DNA of 11,319 nucleotides. It comes from UBA6054 sp964522095. Lineage in GTDB: Bacteria; Planctomycetota; Phycisphaerae; Phycisphaerales; UBA1924. Location of the stretch: contig CAZFSO010000074.1 of assembly GCA_964522095.1 (NCBI GenBank), positions 1 to 11,319 on the forward strand, in the 5' to 3' direction. Below are positions 7,209 to 11,319 of this stretch, piece after piece. The position numbers and the translations under genes are program-made. Below the pieces are notes generated by a model. That model saw only the letters and a program-made list of their open reading frames with translations. It did no database searches and was not told the DNA's origin. Numbering within the stretch: the first letter of the stretch is position 1; each line of letters begins with the position of its first letter.

Positions 7209-7703
7209 GTGGCCAAGGGCCGACGAAACTTCCGAAACGCCACCCTCGCCGCGATGGCGCTGTGGATCGTCCTGATCCCCCTGTACGTCAGCACGAACTG
7301 GTACGTCTACGCCCTCTATCACCGTCCCGCGCCCACCTCCGAGCGCCTGTCCAACAACCTCTGGCTCGCCGGCGGCCGCATCGCGTGGTCGCGCTACGAC
7401 GCCTCGGCCTCTGGCTACAAAGATCCTCGGCCGCCCGGGCTCTCCACCCGGGTCGAGTTCGTTCCCAACGGATCGTGGTTCTGGAAGACCTACGCACGCG
7501 CGCAACACGGCGGCTGGTTCATCGGCGTGCCGCTGTGGATACCCCTCGCCGCCCTCACCGTCGCCGGCCCGGCGCCCATCGCGTGCGCCCGCGTCCGAGC
7601 CGCCACGCGCCGACGCCGCACCGCCCGCGGCCGCTGCCCCGGCTGCGCCTACGACCTCGCCGGCCTCACGACCTGCCCCGAGTGTGGCCACCCCCACGCC
7701 TGA
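7209..7703 (+). CDS. Small membrane protein with C-terminal zinc ribbon
   Basis: 164 residues, starting at GTG 7209 with a good Shine-Dalgarno GGGAGG at 7197-7202. Two hydrophobic segments are visible, about 12-33 (ATLAAMALWIVLIPLYV) and about 104-124 (FIGVPLWIPLAALTVAG), separated by ~70 probably extracytoplasmic residues. After a basic stretch (RAATRRRRTARGR) comes the ribbon CPGCAYDLAGLTTCPECG, two C-x2-C pairs that would hold one zinc on the cytoplasmic side. This membrane-plus-ribbon design recurs many times per genome in Phycisphaerae; its function is unknown. The gene ends 10 bases from the convergent repressor gene with no clear terminator between them. Confidence 0.8.
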   Translation: MAKGRRNFRNATLAAMALWIVLIPLYVSTNWYVYALYHRPAPTSERLSNNLWLAGGRIAWSRYDASASGYKDPRPPGLSTRVEFVPNGSWFWKTYARAQHGGWFIGVPLWIPLAALTVAGPAPIACARVRAATRRRRTARGRCPGCAYDLAGLTTCPECGHPHA

Positions 7704-7713
7704 CCCCTTTCCC

Positions 7714-8583
7714 CTACCGCCCGATCGCCCGCGTCACCGACACCCCCGCGTACAGCCCAGCCACCCGCTCACGTTCCACGACCCGCTCGGGGTAGCGCCG
7801 GTTCAACGGCGCGATGCGGATCATCTCCTCGCCCGCGTCGCCCTCGATGAACACCCGCTTGAAGGTCGACTCGTGGTCCGGCTCGAGCCGCACGAAGCAG
7901 TCCATGCCCGACCGCACCGCCACCGCCGGTGAGAACACCACGATGTCGCCCTCGCGGTAGTCCGGCTCCATCGAGTCGCCCACCACCCGGGCCGCGAAGG
8001 CGTCCGGGTCGTGCAGGTCCGGGGTGCGCACATACTCGTCGGCCACCCGCGCCGGATAGCCCAGGTCCGTGAAGTCCGCCGGGTACCCCGCCGTCACGCG
8101 GTTGATCAGCGGGATCTCCACCGGCAGCGCGGCCCGCACGCTCTGCGCCTGCGGCCCCGACGGCGCCAGCCGCTCGATCAACGCCCCCAGCGCCCCCGAC
8201 TTGTACAACTCGTCCAGCGACGCCCCCGCCCGCACCCCCTCGCCCAACAGCCGCGCCAGACGCTCGCCCGAACGCCCCCGCTCCTGCATGGCGCACAGGT
8301 CGCGGCGCACGGGCCCCGGCGTCTTCTGCCACCGGGCCGCCGCCCCGAGTTCGCCGGCCGCCAATCCCAAGGCCGCCTCCAACCGCGCCACCAGCGCCTC
8401 CGACGGCGGGCCCTTGCGCCCCCGCTCCAACGCCCACAGATACGACTTGGCGCACCCCACGCGGTCCCCCAACGCCTCCAGCGACAGCCCCGCCGCCCGA
8501 CGACGCGCCGCCAGCACGCGCCCGAACACCCCAGCGTCCCCCGCCGCCTCACCCGCTCCAGATTCCCCCGTTCCGGACACCAT
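7714..8583 (-). CDS. CI/LexA-like repressor: XRE helix-turn-helix plus S24 self-cleaving domain
   Basis: 289 residues. The N-terminal XRE/cro-type helix-turn-helix (about 20-75: FGRVLAARRRAAGLSLEALG, then AKSYLWALERGRKGPP) binds DNA. A helical linker follows (about 85-150). The C-terminal S24 domain has a likely cleavage site Ala165-Gly166 (RVTAGYP), nucleophile Ser204 in VVGDSMEPDYREGDIVVFSP, and general base Lys242 in STFKRVF. Spacing Ala-Gly to Ser (39) and Ser to Lys (38) is close to LexA and lambda CI, so RecA-stimulated self-cleavage is plausible. It is not LexA itself, which has a winged helix and is about 200 residues. The start at 8583 is supported by GAGAGGGG just upstream. It is divergent from the two-HTH gene across a 153-base spacer with overlapping promoters, so it most likely represses that operon and itself. 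Confidence 0.9.
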   Translation of the reverse strand: MVSGTGESGAGEAAGDAGVFGRVLAARRRAAGLSLEALGDRVGCAKSYLWALERGRKGPPSEALVARLEAALGLAAGELGAAARWQKTPGPVRRDLCAMQERGRSGERLARLLGEGVRAGASLDELYKSGALGALIERLAPSGPQAQSVRAALPVEIPLINRVTAGYPADFTDLGYPARVADEYVRTPDLHDPDAFAARVVGDSMEPDYREGDIVVFSPAVAVRSGMDCFVRLEPDHESTFKRVFIEGDAGEEMIRIAPLNRRYPERVVERERVAGLYAGVSVTRAIGR

Positions 8584-8648
8584 CGCAGCCCCTCTCAGCA
8601 GGCCCGAACCCCGATGACCGCGCCCGTGCGCCGTTTCCGTGACATACC

Positions 8649-8654
8649 GAACAG
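8649..8654 (+). promoter_or_regulatory. Putative operator half-site GAACAG (left)
   Basis: GAACAG reads on the plus strand here, immediately followed by GAAC again at 8654-8657. It mirrors CTGTTC at 8695-8700; the pair brackets the two divergent promoters almost symmetrically. Candidate binding site for the XRE-S24 repressor, by position only. Confidence 0.35.
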
Positions 8655-8659
8655 AACCC

Positions 8660-8688
8660 TTGCATCATCCCACGGGCACGGGTACAAA
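8660..8688 (+). promoter_or_regulatory. Promoter of the rightward module
   Basis: -35 TTGCAT at 8660-8665 and -10 TACAAA at 8683-8688, separated by 17 bases, each 4/6 to sigma-70 consensus and lying in the only AT-rich pocket of the spacer. Transcription would begin near 8695, about 42 bases before the ATG at 8737. It overlaps the leftward promoter head-on. Confidence 0.5.
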
Positions 8689-8692
8689 TCAA
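8664..8692 (-). promoter_or_regulatory. Promoter of the S24 repressor gene
   Basis: On the minus strand, -35 TTGATT (8692-8687) and -10 GATGAT (8669-8664) are spaced by 17 bases, each 4/6 to consensus. Transcription would begin near 8657 with a leader of about 74 bases. It shares bases with the rightward promoter, so RNA polymerase could occupy only one at a time, a layout known from phage lysis-lysogeny switches. Confidence 0.4.
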
Positions 8693-8722
8693 GCCTGTTC
8701 ACCAAATAGAGAACGAACAAGC
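8693..8722. promoter_or_regulatory. Inverted repeat GCCTGTTC ... GAACAAGC (candidate operator)
   Basis: The arms GCCTGTTC (8693-8700) and GAACAAGC (8715-8722) match at 7 of 8 positions around a 14-base centre. The element covers the predicted rightward start site and the leader just before the Shine-Dalgarno sequence of the two-HTH gene. It shares the GAACA(A/G) half-site with 8649-8654. A repressor-binding role is inferred; a leader hairpin is the alternative. Confidence 0.4.
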
Positions 8723-8736
8723 CAGGGGGAAGCCCG

Positions 8737-9279
8737 ATGCCCGACCACGCCGAACCGACCCGAACCGCCCGCACCGCACCCCGCCGCACGGTCTCCGCCG
8801 ACTGGCTCGACCAGACCACCGGCGTGGACCTCCGGCGCCCCCGCGACCGCCAGGCCGCCGACCGACTTGTCCTCCGCGCCGACTGGCTGGCCCCCGCCGA
8901 CCGCGACCTCGTGCTGGCCGTCCTCCGTGACGGCCAGACCATCGCCGCCCTGGCCCGCCTCCACCACGCCGACCCCCGCCTGCTCCGCCGACGCTTCGCC
9001 GCCCTCGTCGCGCGACTCCTCGACGAACGCACCGCCTTCGTCGCCCGCACCCTTCCCACCCTCCGCGGCACGCGCGCCCGCGTCGCCAAGGCCTTCTACC
9101 TCCACGGCCGCACCCTCCGCGCCATCGCCGACGAGCACAACCTCACCCTCCACGTCGTCCGAGCCCACCGCCAGGCCATCGAAGGCCTCTACGAAGCCGC
9201 CCGCAACAACCCAAGAGCCTGGCGCGACGCCCAACCCAACGCACAACCCACACCACGCGAAGGCGCGCAAAGCACCTGA
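8737..9279 (+). CDS. DNA-binding protein with two sigma-70 region-4-like HTH units
   Basis: 180 residues, preceded by AGGGGGA six bases before the ATG. Two helix-turn-helix segments are visible: about 53-95 (APADRDLVLAVLRDGQTIAA, then LRRRFAALVARLL) and about 111-152 (TRARVAKAFYLHGRTLRAIA, then HVVRAHRQAIEGLYE). Each has the pattern of sigma-factor region 4 (a break after the first helix, then a recognition helix rich in Arg/His), but no region 2 is present, so it is not a complete sigma factor. The N-terminal 25 residues and the C-terminal tail from ~154 look disordered. It is the first gene rightward of the S24 repressor and probably its target. It could be an activator, an anti-repressor-like regulator, or a small-terminase-like phage protein; nothing in the sequence decides. 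Confidence 0.75.
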   Translation: MPDHAEPTRTARTAPRRTVSADWLDQTTGVDLRRPRDRQAADRLVLRADWLAPADRDLVLAVLRDGQTIAALARLHHADPRLLRRRFAALVARLLDERTAFVARTLPTLRGTRARVAKAFYLHGRTLRAIADEHNLTLHVVRAHRQAIEGLYEAARNNPRAWRDAQPNAQPTPREGAQST

Positions 9280-9469
9280 CGCGTCCACCACAGAGCACAC
9301 AGAGAGCACAGAGCACACAGAGAAGTTGAAGACACGCGTCGAACCCGAACCGGTCACCTTCATGACGCTCGCACCCCTGCACGAAACACCTCCGCCCCGC
9401 TCCGCGCCCTCTGCGTGATCTCTGCACCTCCGCGTACCTCTTCTCGACCCCTCCGTCGCTTCGTCGCTT
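9255..9469. repeat. Dispersed CACAGAG-type repeat, copy A (interrupted by gap 2)
   Basis: Between the two-HTH gene and the gap lies low-complexity sequence. Two tandem 18-base units CACAGAGCACACAGAGAG occur at 9289-9306 and 9307-9324 (17/18 identical). Then comes an arm in opposite sense (about 9399-9445) whose reverse complement contains GGTGCAGAGATCACGCAGAG, and a short tandem CGTCGCTT pair just before the N-run. After the gap, CCTCCGTCCCTTCCTCCC (9570-9586) has the same style. The 5' edge overlaps the last codons of the preceding gene. No coding capacity is apparent in these ~300 bases up to 9587. Confidence 0.75.
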
Positions 9470-9569
9470 NNNNNNNNNNNNNNNNNNNNNNNNNNNNNNN
9501 NNNNNNNNNNNNNNNNNNNNNNNNNNNNNNNNNNNNNNNNNNNNNNNNNNNNNNNNNNNNNNNNNNNNN
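9470..9569. other. Assembly gap 2 (100 N)
   Basis: Exactly 100 undetermined bases inside the dispersed repeat, so the join rests on scaffolding, not contiguous sequence. The true distance between the two-HTH gene and the ATPase-GNAT gene, and any gene in between, is unknown. Confidence 0.98.
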
Positions 9570-9587
9570 CCTCCGTCCCTTCCTCCC

Positions 9588-10913
9588 ATGCCCAACCGCC
9601 CCACCACATCCCCCGTCCCCCGCACGCCCGCCGCCCCGCTCGTCAGCGACGCCGCGCTCGCGGCTTGCGCCGCCTTCGGCCTCGTCCCCACGCCCGGCGC
9701 CGCCCGGCGAGACCCCGTCAACGCCGCGTGGGCCGCGCCCGCGCTCGAACACCCCGGCGTCGTCCTCATCACCGGCCCCAGCGGCTGCGGCAAGTCGCGC
9801 CTGCTCGACGCCATCACCCGCACAACCCGCCGCCGCACCCTCACCGCCACACCCGTCACCGACGACGCCCGCTGCGCCTTCGACGCCGTCTCGCCCGACC
9901 CCGCCCGCGCCCTGCCCGCCCTCGCCGCGGCCGGGCTCGCCGAGCCCGCCCTCTGGGCGCTGCCGCCGTCCTGCCTGAGCACCGGCGAACGCGCCCGCCT
10001 GGCCATCGCCCGCGTCATCGCCGACGCCCGCCCCGGCGACCTGGTCGCCTGCGACGAGTTCGCAAGCAACCTCGACCGCGCCACCGCCCAGGCGCTCGGC
10101 GCCGCCGTCTCCCGATGGGCGGCCCGCGCAGGCGTCACCCTCCTGCTGGCCGGCGCGCACGAGGACCTCCCCGACCACCTCGACACCGCCGCCGTCCTCC
10201 GCCCCGCACTCCGGTCCGCCCAGCCCGGACGCCCGCGACGACGCCCGCCCATCCGGATCGAGCCGGGAGACCGACGCGACCTCGACGCGCTGGCCCACCA
10301 CCACTACCGCGCCGGCCCGCCGGCGTCGGTCGTGCGCGTGCTGCGCGCCGTGCGCACCGCGCCCGACCCCTCGGAGCGCCTCGCCGGCGTGCTCGCCGTC
10401 TCGATGCCCACGCTCAACGCCTCGTGGCGGCCGATCGCCTGGCCGGGGCGCCACGCGGGCGACCGCCGCGCCGCAGCCGCCCGCCTCAACCGCGAGGTGC
10501 GCCGCATCGCCCGCGTCATCACCGCCCCCGATTCCCGCGGCCTCGGCGTCGCCCGGTCGCTCGTGGCCGCCTACCTCGCCGACCCGATCACCCCCTGCAC
10601 CGAGGCCGTCGCCGCGATGGGATGCTGCTGCCCGTTCTTCAAGGCCGCGGGCATGACCGAGTACGCCCTGCCCCGCCCACCTCACGACGCGCGCCTCGCC
10701 GACGCGCTCGCAAGCGCTGGCCTGCGCCCCGCCGACCTGCTCGGCGCGCAGCCCGCCGACCCGTTCGTGCAGGCCGAACTGAGCCGTTGGGCCAGGCACG
10801 CCCGCGTGCGCCCGGCCGGACCCGACGCGCCTCGCCAGACCGCGATGCACGCCGCCTGCCGCCTGATGACGACCCCGATGGCCTACGCCCACACGCAAGG
10901 AGCACACCCATGA
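9588..10913 (+). CDS. ABC-type ATPase fused to a GNAT acetyltransferase domain (COG2401-like)
   Basis: 441 residues. The N-terminal ATPase domain has Walker A GPSGCGKS (63-70), an ABC signature LSTGERARLAIARV (130-143), Walker B LVACDEF (152-158; D156, E157) and a switch His191 in LLAGAHEDL. Only ~60 residues separate Walker A from the signature, shorter than in transporters, and there are no membrane segments, so this is a soluble ABC ATPase. Residues ~222-361 form a GNAT-type domain with the acetyl-CoA loop VITAPDSRGLGVARSLVAAYL split as 310-318 and 317-330, and a late MGCCCPFFKAAGM (344-356) with three consecutive Cys. The order matches COG2401, 'ABC-type ATPase fused to a predicted acetyltransferase', whose role is unknown. 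No Shine-Dalgarno precedes the ATG; repeat sequence and gap 2 lie just upstream, so the start could be farther left. The stop overlaps the next gene by ATGA. Confidence 0.85.
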   Translation: MPNRPTTSPVPRTPAAPLVSDAALAACAAFGLVPTPGAARRDPVNAAWAAPALEHPGVVLITGPSGCGKSRLLDAITRTTRRRTLTATPVTDDARCAFDAVSPDPARALPALAAAGLAEPALWALPPSCLSTGERARLAIARVIADARPGDLVACDEFASNLDRATAQALGAAVSRWAARAGVTLLLAGAHEDLPDHLDTAAVLRPALRSAQPGRPRRRPPIRIEPGDRRDLDALAHHHYRAGPPASVVRVLRAVRTAPDPSERLAGVLAVSMPTLNASWRPIAWPGRHAGDRRAAAARLNREVRRIARVITAPDSRGLGVARSLVAAYLADPITPCTEAVAAMGCCCPFFKAAGMTEYALPRPPHDARLADALASAGLRPADLLGAQPADPFVQAELSRWARHARVRPAGPDAPRQTAMHAACRLMTTPMAYAHTQGAHP

Positions 10914-11281
10914 ACACCACCCCGTCGCCCCCGCCCGCGCCGGCCGCGCCCACGCCCCCGGACCTGCTCCCCGACGCCCTGACCTTCTTCCTGACCCGCG
11001 CCCAGCGCCGAGCCGTCCTCGCCCGCCTCAACACCAACGCCCCCAACCGCACCGCCGCCCTGCTCGCGCTGCTCGGCATCCCCAATCAGCCGCGCGACAC
11101 GCCCCGCGGCCCGGCACCAGACGACCAACCGCAGAGCACGCAGAGAGGCGCAGAGGTGCGCAGAGAGGATCAGATGCATTCACCACAGAGCCCACAGAGA
11201 GCACAGAGCACACAGAGAGAGAAGGACTCCGATTCAACCCCAGCCCCACCCCCTTCGCGATCTTCGCGATCTTCGCCTTGA
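10910..11281 (+). CDS. Small helical protein coupled to the ATPase-GNAT gene; C-terminus encoded by repeat
   Basis: 123 residues. The start overlaps the preceding stop (ATGA, 10910-10913) and has a strong Shine-Dalgarno AAGGAG at 10897-10902, so translation is probably coupled and the product is a likely partner. After a Pro/Ala-rich lead, the only ordered-looking part is about 20-58 (LLPDALTFFLTRAQRRAVLA, then NRTAALLALLGIP), an amphipathic helical pair that I do not recognise as a named family. From about residue 74 (base 11130) the reading frame is made of the CACAGAG repeat and gives QSTQRGAEVRRE-, SPQSPQRAQSTQRE-like low-complexity sequence to the TGA at 11279. The native C-terminus was probably near residue 70 and was replaced or extended by the repeat. 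Confidence 0.7.
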   Translation: MNTTPSPPPAPAAPTPPDLLPDALTFFLTRAQRRAVLARLNTNAPNRTAALLALLGIPNQPRDTPRGPAPDDQPQSTQRGAEVRREDQMHSPQSPQRAQSTQREKDSDSTPAPPPSRSSRSSP

Positions 11282-11319
11282 AGTTCCCCCCCTCCGTGCC
11301 TTCGTGCCTTCGTGCCTCC
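11130..11319. repeat. Dispersed CACAGAG-type repeat, copy B (to window edge)
   Basis: Sub-blocks in order: CGCAGAGCACGCAGAGAG (11130-11147) and a 20-base relative (11148-11167); two 18-base units CACAGAGCCCACAGAGAG (11184-11201) and CACAGAGCACACAGAGAG (11202-11219), the second identical to a unit of copy A; a 9-base tandem TTCGCGATC (11254-11262, 11263-11271); and an 8-base tandem GTGCCTTC, two exact and one variant (11296-11319). The sequence ends inside this last tandem. Overlaps the last ~50 codons of the small gene. Confidence 0.8.

Noticed and set aside
6150..7697. Open frames crossing the first N-run on either strand
   Set aside because: Continuity across 100 placeholder bases has no meaning; only the plus-strand peptidase frame after the gap has conserved motifs.
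8584..8736. Classical LexA box (GAAC-N4-GTTC or CTGT-N8-ACAG) in the divergent spacer
   Set aside because: Neither pattern occurs with correct spacing; only longer-spaced GAACA(A/G) half-sites are present, so control by host LexA is not supported.
9289..9324. Tandem 18-base repeats as a CRISPR array
   Set aside because: Units are directly adjacent without unique spacers, are too short and few, and no cas genes are present.
9588..10913. ABC transporter ATP-binding subunit
   Set aside because: No permease or membrane segments nearby, a shortened helical region between Walker A and the signature, and a fused GNAT domain argue for a soluble non-transport ATPase.
7714..11319. Complete prophage or insertion sequence
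   Set aside because: No integrase, transposase, terminase large subunit, capsid gene, att duplication or tRNA target is visible; only the regulator layout is phage-like.

Overview
The window looks like planctomycete DNA, probably class Phycisphaerae. It is very GC-rich. It encodes a protein ending in a C-x2-C ... C-x2-C ribbon of the form CPGCAYDLAGLTTCPECG, and a prepilin-like protein with an FTVLE leader and a late FADGS motif. Both styles are typical of that phylum. This assignment comes from protein style, not from a marker gene. Two runs of exactly 100 N (6243-6342 and 9470-9569) are scaffold placeholders of unknown true length, so the source is a draft or metagenome assembly.

Left part (1-3358, minus strand): housekeeping translation and RNA genes. 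prfC (release factor 3) runs off the left edge. Upstream of it on the same strand is a DEAD-box RNA helicase with a long charged N-terminal extension. Two hairpins lie between them. The 304-base divergent spacer 3359-3662 holds C-rich tracts, that is, G-rich on the helicase coding strand.

Middle part (3663-7703, plus strand): a class I methyltransferase; a membrane-anchored protein of unknown function followed after 3 bases by a prepilin-like protein; then, after gap 1, the C-terminal part of an M42/M20-like metal-dependent aminopeptidase; and a small two-helix membrane protein with a zinc ribbon.

Right part (7714-11281): the most interesting region. A CI/LexA-like repressor (XRE helix-turn-helix plus S24 domain with an intact Ser/Lys pair and Ala-Gly site) is transcribed leftward. 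Divergent from it are a 180-residue protein with two sigma-region-4-like helix-turn-helix units, then an ABC-type ATPase fused to a GNAT acetyltransferase domain (the COG2401 architecture, function unknown), and then a small protein overlapping it by ATGA. The 153-base divergent spacer contains two overlapping head-on promoters flanked symmetrically by GAACAG half-sites. This reads as a repressor-controlled, possibly damage-inducible accessory module.

The ATPase-GNAT gene and its small partner are bracketed by a dispersed low-complexity repeat built on an 18-base CACAGAG-CAC-ACAGAGAG unit, with short tandem CTTCG-type arms. One copy contains gap 2. The other runs through the end of the last gene to the right edge. 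No tRNA, rRNA, CRISPR array or transposase was found.
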